NCBI RefSeq assembly: GCF_007558825.1
Contig: NZ_VLTK01000005.1
Span: 1 to 64,000, forward strand
Direction: 5' to 3'
Length of the DNA stretch: 64,000 nucleotides
Source: Brevibacterium aurantiacum
GTDB lineage: Bacteria > Actinomycetota > Actinomycetes > Actinomycetales > Brevibacteriaceae
Every line of letters starts with the position of its first letter. Within the stretch, counting starts at the first letter, position 1. Positions 55,687-64,000 of the stretch are shown here, in pieces. Under the pieces are notes generated by a model. It saw nothing but the letters and a program-made list of their open reading frames with translations. It searched no databases and was not told the DNA's origin. The position numbers and the translations under genes were made by a program.

Positions 55687-56613
55687 TTGACCATCTTCAA
55701 CAATGTTTCCGAACTGGTCGGCCGCACTCCGCTCATTCGCGTGAATAAGGCCAGCGAACGTTCCGGCGCAGAGATCGTCGCTAAGCTCGAATCCTACAAT
55801 CCCGCGAACTCGGTCAAGGACCGCATCGGTGTCGCGATGATCGACGCCGCCGAGGCCTCGGGTGAACTCAAGTCGGGTGGAACCATCGTTGAAGCGACCT
55901 CCGGCAACACCGGCATCGCATTGGCCATGGTGGGCACCTCGCGTGGATACAAAGTTCTGCTGACCATGCCGGAATCGATGTCGAAGGAACGTCGTGCACT
56001 TCTGCGCGCCTTCGGTGCCGAACTCGTGCTCACTGAGAAGGCCAAGGGCATGAAGGGCGCCGTCGAGAAGGCGGAAGAGCTTGCTGCTGAGGGAGCGGTC
56101 CTCGTCCGCCAGTTCGAGAACCAGGCCAATGCCGACATCCACCGCGCCACGACCGGCCCGGAGATCCTGGCCGACACCGATGGCAAGGTCGACATCTTCG
56201 TCTCGGGCATCGGCACCGGCGGAACCATCACGGGAGCCGGCGCCGCTCTGCGTGAGGCCAACCCGGACGTCAAGATCGTCGCCGTCGAGCCCGCGGCCTC
56301 CCCGCTGCTCTCCGGTGGAGACGCCGGCCCGCACATGATCCAGGGACTCGGTGCCAACTTCGTCCCCGGTGTGCTCAACACCAAGATCTACGATGAGGTC
56401 ATCACCATCGAGAACGAGGAATCCTTCACCCGCGCCCGCGAGGTCGCGAAGGAAGAGGGACTGCTCGTCGGAATCTCGTCAGGTGCCGCGCTCATCGCCG
56501 CAGAGCAGCTGGGTGCACGCCCTGAGAACGCAGGCAAGCGAATCGTCGTCATTCTGCCCGACTTCGGCGAACGCTACCTGTCGACTCCGCTGTTCGCCGA
56601 GTACATGGACTGA
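55687..56613 (+). CDS. cysK: Cysteine synthase A (O-acetylserine sulfhydrylase)
   Basis: A 308-residue PLP enzyme that makes cysteine from O-acetylserine and sulfide. The PLP lysine is K44 in [13 protein letters not shown]; the phosphate loop is [14 protein letters not shown] and the substrate loop is [12 protein letters not shown]. The start is TTG 55687 with AAAGGA about seven bases upstream; the frame is open further up but without homology. It lies upstream of cysE, whose product makes O-acetylserine and usually forms a complex with CysK; a large hairpin separates the two genes. Sequence after its stop weakly resembles its own 3' end. Confidence 0.95.
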   Translation: MTIFNNVSELVGRTPLIRVNKASERSGAEIVAKLESYNPANSVKDRIGVAMIDAAEASGELKSGGTIVEATSGNTGIALAMVGTSRGYKVLLTMPESMSKERRALLRAFGAELVLTEKAKGMKGAVEKAEELAAEGAVLVRQFENQANADIHRATTGPEILADTDGKVDIFVSGIGTGGTITGAGAALREANPDVKIVAVEPAASPLLSGGDAGPHMIQGLGANFVPGVLNTKIYDEVITIENEESFTRAREVAKEEGLLVGISSGAALIAAEQLGARPENAGKRIVVILPDFGERYLSTPLFAEYMD

Positions 56614-56660
56614 GCAGAGGGACTTCGGCCGAGCACTGTCTGAGGCAGATGCAGGTTGAC

Positions 56661-56698
56661 CGGTGAGGGCGTCAAACACATGTTTGGCGCCCTCACCG
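56661..56698 (+). terminator. Hairpin between cysK and cysE
   Basis: A 17-bp stem (56661-56677 with 56682-56698, one G-T pair; outer CGGTGAGGGC / GCCCTCACCG) with loop ACAT. There is no T run, only TATTGA. It ends 40 bases before the cysE start and may partly end cysK transcripts or set the cysK:cysE ratio. Confidence 0.65.
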
Positions 56699-56738
56699 TA
56701 TTGAGGATTGACGATGACGAGCGTGAAGGACTGTTGAG

Positions 56739-57419
56739 ATGAAGGCACTGTGGACTCTGGCGGCTGGGGCGATCGGCGCAGCCGCCTACGGACTGAGCCG
56801 ACCCGAGGTGCGCGCGGCTCTGCGCGAAGACCTCGATACCGTTCGCAGACGCGATCCTGCGGCGAGGAACGACTTCGTCTCGCTGGTCTCCTACCCGGGC
56901 ATGCACGCGATCTGGGCGCACCGCGGGCTGCACCGACTGTGGCAGAACGACACCACCAAGGTACCGGCCAGGCTGATGTCCCAGGCTGTGCGAACTCTGA
57001 CTGGCGTCGAGATCCATCCCGGTGCCCAGATCGGACGACGCTTCTTCATCGACCACGCCAACGGAGTCGTCATCGGCGAGACCTCTGAGATCGGTGACGA
57101 CGTGATGCTCTACCACCAGGTCACCCTGGGTGGAACGTCGATGGAGCAGACGAAGCGCCACCCGACCATCGGCAATCACGTCCTCGTGGGAGCCGGCGCG
57201 AAGATTCTCGGACCTGTCGTCGTTGGCGATAATTCCTCAGTCGGCGCGAATGCGGTCGTCGTCAAGGACGTCGCCGCCGACTCGAGTGCAGTGGGAATCC
57301 CGGCAAAGGTCAGGCCCTATAAGAAGCACACCGGCGCCGAGGCGGCCACCTCGGATGCCGATGGTGCGCCGTCCACGTACGCCGATTTCGAACTGATCGA
57401 CCCCGCCATCTGGATCTGA
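56739..57419 (+). CDS. cysE: Serine O-acetyltransferase
   Basis: A 226-residue acetyltransferase making O-acetylserine from serine and acetyl-CoA. Residues about 60-80 include [16 protein letters not shown]; the left-handed beta-helix shows [41 protein letters not shown], with the catalytic His in DHANG and HQVTLG, then [43 protein letters not shown] 56739 has TTGAG-rich upstream sequence but only a weak site. The C terminus ends DPAIWI, and isoleucine is the usual last residue for CysK docking. Three tandem 17-bp units span its stop. Confidence 0.95.
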   Translation: MKALWTLAAGAIGAAAYGLSRPEVRAALREDLDTVRRRDPAARNDFVSLVSYPGMHAIWAHRGLHRLWQNDTTKVPARLMSQAVRTLTGVEIHPGAQIGRRFFIDHANGVVIGETSEIGDDVMLYHQVTLGGTSMEQTKRHPTIGNHVLVGAGAKILGPVVVGDNSSVGANAVVVKDVAADSSAVGIPAKVRPYKKHTGAEAATSDADGAPSTYADFELIDPAIWI

Positions 57420-57455
57420 GAGCCATCTGCGTCTGAGCGCCAATCAGATCTGAGC
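57405..57455. repeat. 17-bp unit repeated three times across the cysE stop
   Basis: Units at 57405-57421, 57422-57438 and 57439-57455. Copies one and two match at 14 of 17 positions, and all three contain a TGA in the same place. The first TGA (57417-57419) is the cysE stop. Period 17. Confidence 0.8.
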
Positions 57456-57518
57456 CAGAGGCTTGCTCAACCGCTTCACCCAGCAGCACGGTCTTCTGCC
57501 TCACCCAGCAGCACAATC

Positions 57519-57577
57519 ATCGCCGGGCCCACCCCGTCGGCATCCCTGAAGGATATCGACCCGGAGGGCCCGGCGAT
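57519..57577 (+). terminator. Terminator-like hairpin after cysE
   Basis: 12-bp arms ATCGCCGGGCCC (57519-57530) and GGGCCCGGCGAT (57566-57577) close a loop holding a smaller stem, followed by TGCTGT. It probably ends the cysK-cysE transcript. Confidence 0.65.
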
Positions 57578-57672
57578 TGCTGTCTGACAGCGGCCGAGCG
57601 TGCCGCGTGATCGCTGTGTGACGAAGCTCGGGAATACTTATCCGGCGGTGTCTGTTAAACTTTCAACTAGTT

Positions 57673-57688
57673 ACTTCAAAACTGAAGT
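57673..57688. promoter_or_regulatory. MarR-type operator upstream of the LLM monooxygenase operon
   Basis: ACTTCA (57673-57678) and TGAAGT (57683-57688) with an AAAC spacer lie in an A/T-rich segment 48 bases before the LLM gene. MarR proteins bind such short palindromes; the MarR gene is third in this operon, so autoregulation is likely. Confidence 0.6.
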
Positions 57689-57735
57689 TATTCGGTTCAA
57701 GGAGAGTTCGCGAGCAGCGAGCAGAAGGAGCAGAC

Positions 57736-58914
57736 ATGGAACTCGGAATCTTCACCATCGGAGACGTCACCACCGATCCCACCAATGGCACGACGGTGTC
57801 TGAGAATCAGCGCATCAAGAACACGGTCGAGATCGCCAAGAAGGCCGAAGAGGTCGGCCTCGACGTCTTCGCCACCGGTCAGCACCACAACCCGCCGTTC
57901 GTCGCACCCGCGAACCCGCCGGTCCTGCTTGCCAACATCGCGGCACAGACAAAGAGGCTGCATCTGTCAACGGCCACCACCCTAATCACGACGACCGACC
58001 CGGTGCGCATCGCCGAGGACTATGCCTATGCTCAGCACCTCTCTGAGGGGCGCATCAGCCTGGTCATGGGGCGCGGCAACACCGGACCCGTCTACCCCTG
58101 GTTCGGCAAGGACATCCGTTCGGGCATCCCGTTGGCGGTCGAGAACTACAACCTGCTCTACCGCCTCTGGCGCGAGAAGAACATCGACTGGGAAGGCAAG
58201 TTCCGTACGCCGCTCAACGGGTTCACCGTCACCCCGACACCACTGGACGATGTCCCGCCGTTCGTGTGGCACGGATCGATCCGCAGCCCCGAAATCGCTG
58301 AACAGGCCGCCTACTACGGCGACGGGTATTTCCACAACAACATCTTCTGGCCGGTGTCGCACACCGCACGCATGGTCCAGCTCTACCGTCAGCGCTATGA
58401 GTACTATGGCCACGGAGCTGCGCACCAGGCGATCGTCGGACTCGGCGGTCAGGTGTTCATGCGCAAGAACTCGCAGGACGCCGTCAAGGAGTTCCGTCCC
58501 TACTTCGACAACGCACCGGTCTACGGCCACGGCCCCAGCCTCGAGGATTTCTCAACGCAGACCCCGTTGACCGTCGGATCGCCCCAGCAGGTCATCGAAC
58601 GCACCCTGAGCTTTCGCGACTGGGCCGGGGACTACCAGCGCCAGCTCTTCCTCATCGACCACGCGGGCCTGCCGCAGAAGACGGTGCTGGAACAGCTCGA
58701 CATCCTCGGTGAGGAAGTCGTCCCGGTCCTGCGGAAGGAATTCGCGAAGGACCGTCCGGCCGATGTGCCCGACGCGCCGACACACGAATCACTCGTCAGC
58801 CGTCACCGCGAAGGCCGGGATCCCATCCCCGGCGGCGGTCCCGGATCGCGCGCCTATGCCGACCGCCAGGCCAAGGCCGCAGAGCAGAACGACACCCAAG
58901 GAGCTGATCGATGA
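57736..58914 (+). CDS. LLM-class FMN-dependent monooxygenase (CE1758 family)
   Basis: A 392-residue luciferase-like TIM-barrel oxygenase. ELGIFTIGDVTTDPTNGTTVSENQRI at the N terminus and QHHNPPFVAPANPPVLLANIAAQTKRLHLSTATTLI, RISLVMGRGNTGPVYPWF and FVWHGSIRSPEIAEQAAYYGDGYFHNN are typical. It uses reduced FMN and oxygen. The partner flavin reductase overlaps it by four bases, the LLM-duo arrangement known as CE1758/CE1759 in corynebacteria. ATG 57736 has AGAAGGAGCAG upstream. The substrate is unknown. A MarR operator-like palindrome lies upstream. Confidence 0.9.
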   Translation: MELGIFTIGDVTTDPTNGTTVSENQRIKNTVEIAKKAEEVGLDVFATGQHHNPPFVAPANPPVLLANIAAQTKRLHLSTATTLITTTDPVRIAEDYAYAQHLSEGRISLVMGRGNTGPVYPWFGKDIRSGIPLAVENYNLLYRLWREKNIDWEGKFRTPLNGFTVTPTPLDDVPPFVWHGSIRSPEIAEQAAYYGDGYFHNNIFWPVSHTARMVQLYRQRYEYYGHGAAHQAIVGLGGQVFMRKNSQDAVKEFRPYFDNAPVYGHGPSLEDFSTQTPLTVGSPQQVIERTLSFRDWAGDYQRQLFLIDHAGLPQKTVLEQLDILGEEVVPVLRKEFAKDRPADVPDAPTHESLVSRHREGRDPIPGGGPGSRAYADRQAKAAEQNDTQGADR

Positions 58915-59624
58915 TGCGCATCCTCAGCATCACGACCTCGCTGAGCGAGGACTCGACCACACTGAAACTGTCGAACAAGATCATCGCGGCGGCCACCTCG
59001 GCGGCAGAAGCTGCGGGTCTGAGCGCGGAGGCCGACCGCGTCAACGTACGGAACCTGAGCTCGGATCTCACCGATATGGCCCTGACCGGGTTCCGTTCGG
59101 AGAACCTCGAAGCGACATTCGCACAGGTCGCCGAGGCGGACGTGATCGTCACCGTCGCACCCGTGTACAAGGTCGCGCCGGTGGGTCTGCATACCTTGTT
59201 CTGGCAGCTCATCGACGAAAAGGCGTTGGCGAACAAGCCCGTGCTCATCGGCTCGACCGGCGGCACACCGCGGCACTCACTGGCTGGGGAGAACGTGCTG
59301 CGGCCGATGCTGTCCTACCTCAAGGGCATCGTCGTGCCGACGACGGTCTTCGCCGCGACCGATGATTGGGGCAGCATCGAAGGCGGCCGCAGCCTCAACG
59401 CCCGGATCGCACAGGCCAGCGAGGAGCTGATCGGATTGGCAGCGAGCCTGAACGGTGTCGGCGCCGGTTCGAGCGCAGGCCCTGCTGACGAGGGTGCCGA
59501 CACCGACTCTGCGTCCACGACGACCGGCGAGTTCGGCCGGCGCGGCGCGCGGCGGAATCCGAGCATCGATGATGAGTTCAATCCCGAGCTCATCACCCCT
59601 TTCGCTCAGCTTCTCGAGGGATGA
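58911..59624 (+). CDS. NAD(P)H-dependent FMN reductase (CE1759 family)
   Basis: A 237-residue flavodoxin-like reductase that should supply FMNH2 to the adjacent monooxygenase. ITTSLSEDSTTLKLSNKI is the phosphate-binding loop; VAPVYKVAPVGLHTLFWQLID and IGSTGGTPRHSL bind the flavin. The C-terminal about 60 residues are Ser/Ala/Asp-rich and probably disordered. ATG 58911 overlaps the LLM stop, with AAGGAG upstream. Its own stop overlaps the MarR start. Confidence 0.9.
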   Translation: MMRILSITTSLSEDSTTLKLSNKIIAAATSAAEAAGLSAEADRVNVRNLSSDLTDMALTGFRSENLEATFAQVAEADVIVTVAPVYKVAPVGLHTLFWQLIDEKALANKPVLIGSTGGTPRHSLAGENVLRPMLSYLKGIVVPTTVFAATDDWGSIEGGRSLNARIAQASEELIGLAASLNGVGAGSSAGPADEGADTDSASTTTGEFGRRGARRNPSIDDEFNPELITPFAQLLEG

Positions 59625-60091
59625 CGATGGTCGAGATCAAGCTCGGCCGGAATCGTGACGCGCTCGCGCAGAGATCGTGGCGGGTCTACTTCGAGACCTC
59701 GCAGCGCCTGAGGCAGAACCTCGAGGGCAACCTCAAGGACAGGGCCGGTCTGACCGTCAGCGATTACAACACGCTGCTGCTGCTGTGGGAGGAGCCGACT
59801 CACCTGCTGACGATGAGCGTGCTGGCCAAGAAGTTGGTGTTCTCACCCTCACGGCTCAACTACCGGATCAAGGTGTTGGAAGACGCCGGTCTGGTGGCGA
59901 AGACGGAATGCACGGAGGACAAGCGGGCGCACAACGTCGGTCTCACCGAGGTTGGGGCGCAGGCCTTCCTCAGTGCGGGACGTCAGCACCGGGAGAACAT
60001 CGACGAGGTGTTCCTCTCCCACGTCGACGATGAGGAACTCGAGGTCATCGAGCGAGTATTCGCAAGGATCGGCAAGGCGCTGCCCGAATAG
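59621..60091 (+). CDS. MarR-family regulator of the LLM operon
   Basis: A 156-residue winged-helix repressor (LTVSDYNTLLLLWEEPTHLLTMSVLAKKLVFSPSRLNYRIKVLEDAGLVAKTECTEDKRAHNVGLTEVG). A single cysteine, C97, sits at the tip of the wing region and could sense thiol-reactive compounds, but that is speculation. Third gene of a coupled operon (ATGA overlap). It probably binds the palindrome at 57673-57688. Its 3' end is echoed downstream in frame. Confidence 0.88.
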   Translation: MTMVEIKLGRNRDALAQRSWRVYFETSQRLRQNLEGNLKDRAGLTVSDYNTLLLLWEEPTHLLTMSVLAKKLVFSPSRLNYRIKVLEDAGLVAKTECTEDKRAHNVGLTEVGAQAFLSAGRQHRENIDEVFLSHVDDEELEVIERVFARIGKALPE

Positions 60092-60121
60092 GATCTCCTT
60101 GTTTGGGCCCTGCCCGAGTGA
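60078..60121. repeat. In-frame repeat of the MarR 3' end
   Basis: GCGCTGCCCGAATAG, ending at the stop (60077-60091), recurs as GCCCTGCCCGAGTGA (60107-60121), 30 bases on and in frame: both read Leu-Pro-Glu-stop. Confidence 0.65.
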
Positions 60122-60145
60122 GGCAGTTCGTGGGACAATGTGTCT

Positions 60146-61093
60146 ATGTCGATCAAGACCATTGCCTTCCCAGATTCCGAACTCCGCAACCGCGTCATCG
60201 CCCGGATTCCGGCGCACCAGCGCGCCAACGTCGATCTGGTCGTCTATTCGGATGTCGAGAAGTCGGCGAAGCTGAGCCGAGACGATGTCGATGTCGTCGT
60301 GCTTCCGTACCTCGATTCGGGACCGACCATCGAACTGCTCGACGAGCTGCCGAACCTGAGCCTGGTCGTCACCCAGACCACCGGCTACGACCCAGTCGCG
60401 CACCTGCCCGAGCGCGGCATCCAGGTGGCGACCGCCTCGGGCGTGCACACCGGCGGAACGGCCGAGCTCGCCCTGACTCTGACCTTGGCCAGCCTGCGCG
60501 GAATCGATGATGCCGTGCGCGCGCAGAGTGCAAGGATCTGGAACCACAAGCGCAACCGTTCCCTGCAGGACCGTCGCGTCATGATCATCGGCGCCGGTGA
60601 GATCGGGTCGGCGATCGCCGATCGATTCGAACCCTTCGAAGTCGACCTCACACGGGTTGCGACGAGGGCACGCGAAGACGATCGCGGGAAGATCCACAGC
60701 GTCGAGGAGCTGCCGAAGCTGCTTCCCCACACCGAGGTGGTCGTCCTCATCACGCCTCTGACGGACTCGACGAACAAGCTTGTCGACAAGGACTTCCTGG
60801 CCCAGCTGCCCGACAACGCTCTCATCGTCAACGTCGCTCGAGGCAAGGTCGTCGACACCGACGCGCTCGTGGCCGAATTGAGCACCGGCCGTCTCCATGC
60901 CGCCCTCGACGTGATGGATCCCGAACCGCTGCCGGACAACCATCCGCTGTGGGGGACGCCGAACACGCTCATCACACCTCATGAGGGAGGCGACACCTCG
61001 GCGTTCGAGCCTCGTGTGGTGAAGATCCTGGCCGAGCAGGTCCGTCGACTCAACGACGGCGAAGCGCCGCTCAACCTCGTCTCCACGCAGTGA
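60146..61093 (+). CDS. NAD-binding D-2-hydroxyacid dehydrogenase
   Basis: About 315 residues. The Rossmann loop VMIIGAGEIGSAIADRF is about residues 145-161. Active-site residues are Arg in IVNVARGKVVD, Glu in DVMDPEPLPDNHPL and His in LITPHEGGDTS. It reduces 2-keto acids to D-2-hydroxy acids or the reverse; its substrate is unknown. ATG 60146 is preferred over GTG 60140. GACAAT ends six bases before ATG 60146 and no Shine-Dalgarno is clear, so translation may be leaderless. Confidence 0.87.
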   Translation: MSIKTIAFPDSELRNRVIARIPAHQRANVDLVVYSDVEKSAKLSRDDVDVVVLPYLDSGPTIELLDELPNLSLVVTQTTGYDPVAHLPERGIQVATASGVHTGGTAELALTLTLASLRGIDDAVRAQSARIWNHKRNRSLQDRRVMIIGAGEIGSAIADRFEPFEVDLTRVATRAREDDRGKIHSVEELPKLLPHTEVVVLITPLTDSTNKLVDKDFLAQLPDNALIVNVARGKVVDTDALVAELSTGRLHAALDVMDPEPLPDNHPLWGTPNTLITPHEGGDTSAFEPRVVKILAEQVRRLNDGEAPLNLVSTQ

Positions 61094-61145
61094 TCGGAGC
61101 AGCTCTCGAGGACCTGCTGGTCAGTTCTCGATGAACTGCTCAAAA

Positions 61146-61169
61146 CAAGTTCCAACATGCGAGAACTTG
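61146..61169. promoter_or_regulatory. Inverted repeat upstream of ilvD
   Basis: CAAGTTC (61146-61152) and GAACTTG (61163-61169) with a 10-base spacer lie 37-60 bases before the ilvD start, overlapping the likely -35 region. This suits a dimeric regulator. Which one is not known. Confidence 0.45.
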
Positions 61170-61193
61170 GCATATGCATGGTGGACGCGGGCG

Positions 61194-61199
61194 TAGAGT
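61194..61199 (+). promoter_or_regulatory. -10 element for leaderless ilvD transcript
   Basis: TAGAGT ends six bases before ATG 61206; no ribosome binding site fits between. Confidence 0.5.
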
Positions 61200-61205
61200 G
61201 CCTGC

Positions 61206-62918
61206 ATGAGCATTGATACGAACTCCACCACCCCGGACATCAAACCCCGATCTCGCGACGTCACCGACGGACTCGAAGCCACTGCCGCACGCGGCATGCT
61301 GAGGGCAGTCGGAATGGGCGACGACGACTGGGTGAAGCCGCAGATTGCCATCGCGACCTCGTGGAACGAGATCACCCCGTGCAACATGTCTCTGCAGCGT
61401 CTCGGCGCGGCTGCCAAGGAAGGCGTCCACGAATCAGGTGGATTCCCCCTGGAGTTCGGCACGATCTCCGTCTCCGACGGCATCTCCATGGGCCACGAGG
61501 GCATGCACTACTCGCTGGTCTCACGCGAGGTCATCACCGACTCGGTTGAGACCGTGATGAGCGCCGAGCGTCTTGACGGATCCGTCCTCATGGCTGGCTG
61601 TGACAAGTCGATCCCGGGCATGCTCATGGCATCGGCCCGCCTCGGTCTCTCCAGCGTCTTCCTCTACAACGGTTCGATCATGCCGGGCACCGCGAAGATG
61701 TCAGATGGCAGCGAGAAGGAAGTCACCCTCATCGACGCCTTCGAAGCCGTCGGTGCCTGCCGCGCGGGGACCATCACCCAGGGCGACGTGGATGCCATCG
61801 AACGCGCCGTCTGTCCAGGTGAAGGAGCCTGCGGTGGCATGTACACCGCGAACACCATGGCCTCGGCCGCCGAGGCCATGGGCATGTCACTGCCCGGTTC
61901 GGCCGCACCACCGGCCATCCACCGCGACCGCACGATGTTCGCGCGCAAATCCGGTGACGCCGTCGTCAACCTGCTGCGTCAGGGAATCACGACGAAGGAC
62001 ATCATCACGAGGGAATCGCTGCACAACGCGATCGCCGTGGTCATGGCCTTCGGCGGCTCAACCAACGCCGTTCTCCACCTGCTGGCCATCGCCCACGAGG
62101 CCGGAGTCGAACTCGACCTCGATGACTTCAACCGCATCGGTGACAAGGTCCCGCACCTGGGCAACGTCAAGCCCTTCGGCCAGTACGTGATGAACGATGT
62201 GTTCAAGATCGGCGGCGTGCCCGTGGTGATGAAGGCCCTGCTCGACGCGGGACTGCTCAACGGCGACTGCCTGACCGTGACCGGCAAGACCGTCGCGGAG
62301 AACCTGGAGAGCATCAATCCGCCGGATCCCGACGGCAAGATCCTCCGCGCGCTCAACAATCCGATCCATGCCACCGGCGGCCTCACCGTGCTCAAGGGCT
62401 CGATGGCTCCCGAGGGTGCGGTCGTGAAGTCCGCTGGCTTCGATGCCGATGTCTTCGAAGGCACAGCTCGTGTGTTCAACCAGGAGAAGCCGGCCATGGA
62501 TGCCGTGCTGAACGGTGAGTTGAAGAAGGGCGACGTCGTCGTCATCCGCTACGAGGGACCCAAGGGCGGACCAGGCATGCGCGAGATGCTCGCCATCACC
62601 GGTGCGATCAAGGGTGCAGGCATCGGTAAGGACGTTCTGCTCATCACCGACGGCAGGTTCTCCGGAGGCTCGACCGGCCTGTGCATCGGCCACGTCGCAC
62701 CCGAGGCCGTCGATGGCGGACCGATCGCCCTCGTCCAGGACGGCGACAAGATCACCGTCGACATCGCGGCCCGCTCGATCGAACTCCACGTCGAAGAATC
62801 GGTCCTCGCCGAGCGTCGCAAGACCTGGACGATCCCCGAGAACCACCGCCTCACCGGTGTGCTCGGCAAGTACGCCAAGCTCGTGCAGTCGGCCTCCACC
62901 GGTGCCGTCTGCTTCTGA
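61206..62918 (+). CDS. ilvD: Dihydroxy-acid dehydratase
   Basis: A 570-residue iron-sulfur enzyme of branched-chain amino acid synthesis that dehydrates 2,3-dihydroxy-isovalerate and 2,3-dihydroxy-3-methylvalerate. The cluster cysteines lie in [21 protein letters not shown] and [14 protein letters not shown], and the C-terminal [19 protein letters not shown] is typical. The start ATG 61206 lacks a ribosome binding site and is preceded by a -10, so it is probably leaderless. It stands alone, with no other ilv genes in the window, and is followed by a strong terminator. Confidence 0.96.
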   Translation: MSIDTNSTTPDIKPRSRDVTDGLEATAARGMLRAVGMGDDDWVKPQIAIATSWNEITPCNMSLQRLGAAAKEGVHESGGFPLEFGTISVSDGISMGHEGMHYSLVSREVITDSVETVMSAERLDGSVLMAGCDKSIPGMLMASARLGLSSVFLYNGSIMPGTAKMSDGSEKEVTLIDAFEAVGACRAGTITQGDVDAIERAVCPGEGACGGMYTANTMASAAEAMGMSLPGSAAPPAIHRDRTMFARKSGDAVVNLLRQGITTKDIITRESLHNAIAVVMAFGGSTNAVLHLLAIAHEAGVELDLDDFNRIGDKVPHLGNVKPFGQYVMNDVFKIGGVPVVMKALLDAGLLNGDCLTVTGKTVAENLESINPPDPDGKILRALNNPIHATGGLTVLKGSMAPEGAVVKSAGFDADVFEGTARVFNQEKPAMDAVLNGELKKGDVVVIRYEGPKGGPGMREMLAITGAIKGAGIGKDVLLITDGRFSGGSTGLCIGHVAPEAVDGGPIALVQDGDKITVDIAARSIELHVEESVLAERRKTWTIPENHRLTGVLGKYAKLVQSASTGAVCF

Positions 62919-62936
62919 GTGAGGGAGAGCCATCCA

Positions 62937-62978
62937 TCGCCGAGGCGGTGCGGACCGATGTCCGCACCGCCTCGGCGA
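62937..62978 (+). terminator. Terminator after ilvD
   Basis: Perfect 18-bp arms (62937-62954 with 62961-62978; TCGCCGAGGCGG ... CCGCCTCGGCGA) and a six-base loop, 18 bases after ilvD. Confidence 0.75.
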
Positions 62979-63012
62979 GCATCAGGGACCGACCAACACG
63001 AGAGGGACAGGC

Positions 63013-63954
63013 ATGCACATCGTTGTGCTCGACGACTACCAGAACGTGGCGGCGGCTTACGCGAATTGGGAGGCGCTTGGGGCTGAGATCGACTTCGTCA
63101 CCCGCCCGATCCGTGACACCGAGGATCTCGTGCGGACAGTGGCCGGCGCCGAGGTCGTCGTTGCGATGCGTGAGCGTACTCTCTTCTCCGCCGCCCGGTT
63201 GTCACGCCTGCCTGATCTGAGGCTGCTGGTGACCACGGGCCGAGTCAACGCCTCCATCGATCTGGATTCCGCCCGCTCGCAGGGGATCACGGTCTGCGGG
63301 ACAGAATCCACCACCTCGGCGACTCCGGAGCTGACATGGGGACTCATCCTCTCGGTTCTGCGCAGCATCCCAAACGAAGATGCCGCCGTGCACTCCGGCG
63401 GCTGGCAGTCGACCGTGGGCGGTGACCTCTTCGGACACAGGCTCGGCGTCATCGGACTGGGCAGGCTGGGCACCCAGGTCGCCCGTGTCGGTGCCGCCTT
63501 CGGCATGGACGTCGTGGCTTGGAGCCAGAACCTCGATGAGACGCGTGCCGCCGATGTCGGGGCACATGCTGTGGGCAAGGAGGAGCTCTTCGCCACCTCC
63601 GACGTGCTGACCCTGCACTACAAGCTCAGCGAGCGCAGCCGCGGACTCGTCTCTGCCGCGGAGCTGTCGCTGATGAAGCCGAGCAGCATCTTCATCAATA
63701 CTTCACGGGCGGGCCTCGTCGACATGGAAGCACTGCAGAACGCATTGGCAGAAGGTCGCATTCGCGGCGCGGGGATCGACGTGTATGACACTGAACCGCT
63801 GCCAGCCGACCATCCTCTGCGCAGCACTCCGAGGACCGTGCTGACCCCGCATCTGGGCTACGTCACCGAGGACACGTACCGAATCTTCTTCACCCAGGCA
63901 GTCGAAGACATCGCTGCTTGGCAGGCGGGGGAGCCGATCCGTCAGCTCACCTGA
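63013..63954 (+). CDS. D-2-hydroxyacid dehydrogenase family protein
   Basis: 313 residues. HIVVLDDYQNVAAAYANWEALG at the N terminus is typical of phosphoglycerate-dehydrogenase-like proteins. The Rossmann loop is RLGVIGLGRLGTQVARVG; active-site Arg in FINTSRAGLVD, Glu in DVYDTEPLPADHPL and His in LTPHLGYVT. The sequence around residues 75-110 (VTTGRVNASIDLDSARSQGI) fits short-chain hydroxypyruvate or keto-acid reductases. It is only distantly related to the 60146 enzyme. It lies after the ilvD terminator with its own AGAGGGACAGGC ribosome binding site. Confidence 0.88.
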   Translation: MHIVVLDDYQNVAAAYANWEALGAEIDFVTRPIRDTEDLVRTVAGAEVVVAMRERTLFSAARLSRLPDLRLLVTTGRVNASIDLDSARSQGITVCGTESTTSATPELTWGLILSVLRSIPNEDAAVHSGGWQSTVGGDLFGHRLGVIGLGRLGTQVARVGAAFGMDVVAWSQNLDETRAADVGAHAVGKEELFATSDVLTLHYKLSERSRGLVSAAELSLMKPSSIFINTSRAGLVDMEALQNALAEGRIRGAGIDVYDTEPLPADHPLRSTPRTVLTPHLGYVTEDTYRIFFTQAVEDIAAWQAGEPIRQLT

Positions 63955-64000
63955 GCCCAGGTAAGTCCGCCGACGGCGAAGGGCCGGCCCAGATGCAAGG

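Overview
The window reads as a high-GC Gram-positive chromosome, most likely an actinobacterium of the order Micrococcales and plausibly Brevibacterium. This is inferred from codon use, mycothiol-type DinB enzymes, a CE1758/CE1759-type LLM flavin pair, an LPXTG surface protein, an MT0933-like antitoxin and the order mnmA / MetE-like gene / ligA / gatCAB. I see no prophage, insertion sequence or CRISPR array. The only clear decay is a remnant DUF1772 gene near 4.8 kb and a broken lactate-utilisation (lutA / LldR-type regulator) remnant near 31.2-32.05 kb.

Layout. 0-5 kb: TetR regulator; APC permease and nitrilase-family amidohydrolase divergent from a leaderless GntR/FCD regulator and a DinB enzyme. 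5-6.5 kb: acetyltransferase, tRNA-Leu, peroxiredoxin. 6.6-13.8 kb: a pxp-type 5-oxoproline operon (NRAMP-like transporter, PxpA, YcsI, fused PxpB-PxpC, fused biotin carboxylase-BCCP) divergent from a GntR/FCD regulator. 14-15.9 kb: zinc-ribbon-like protein, tRNA-Lys, Cpn10-like protein, DUF3618 protein, and a blasticidin-S-deaminase-like domain fused to an ASCH domain. 15.9-19.4 kb: Ser/Asp-rich surface protein and a membrane-anchored beta-propeller-like protein. 19.5-25.3 kb: tRNA-His, Ohr, sugar kinase, DapA-family aldolase, LPXTG protein, iron-box-controlled siderophore-interacting protein. 25.3-31.2 kb: glutaminase-STAS, antitoxin-like protein, M20 hydrolase, NhaA, DUF2993 protein. 32-35.8 kb: SCO6745-like protein, SulP transporter with ArsR regulator, oligoribonuclease. 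35.9-41.3 kb: two two-part membrane/lipoprotein-like proteins flanking a thioredoxin-TPR protein, then two small membrane proteins. 41.4-53.3 kb: housekeeping run of cysteine desulfurase, mnmA, S9 peptidase, MetE-like, ligA, secreted protein, gatCAB. 53.4-64 kb: membrane protein, deformylase, cysK-cysE, LLM monooxygenase / flavin reductase / MarR operon, two 2-hydroxyacid dehydrogenases and ilvD.

How genes work together. ATGA, GTGA or similar 4-base stop/start overlaps join many neighbours (cysteine desulfurase-mnmA, gatCAB, LLM-reductase-MarR, ArsR-SulP, kinase-aldolase, ycsI-pxpBC), so these are translationally coupled operons. The desulfurase supplies sulfur for MnmA, and cysE/cysK form the cysteine pathway.

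The least ordinary observations are: (1) about eleven genes carry an imperfect tandem copy of their own 3' end, including the stop codon, directly after the stop; (2) the pxp operon holds every domain of a urea-carboxylase-type biotin enzyme; (3) the deaminase-ASCH fusion starts leaderless inside a 12-bp-arm inverted repeat; (4) two proteins carry a lipobox in mid-chain, and one of them appears to start at CTG; (5) an NRAMP-fold transporter lacks the metal-binding motifs.
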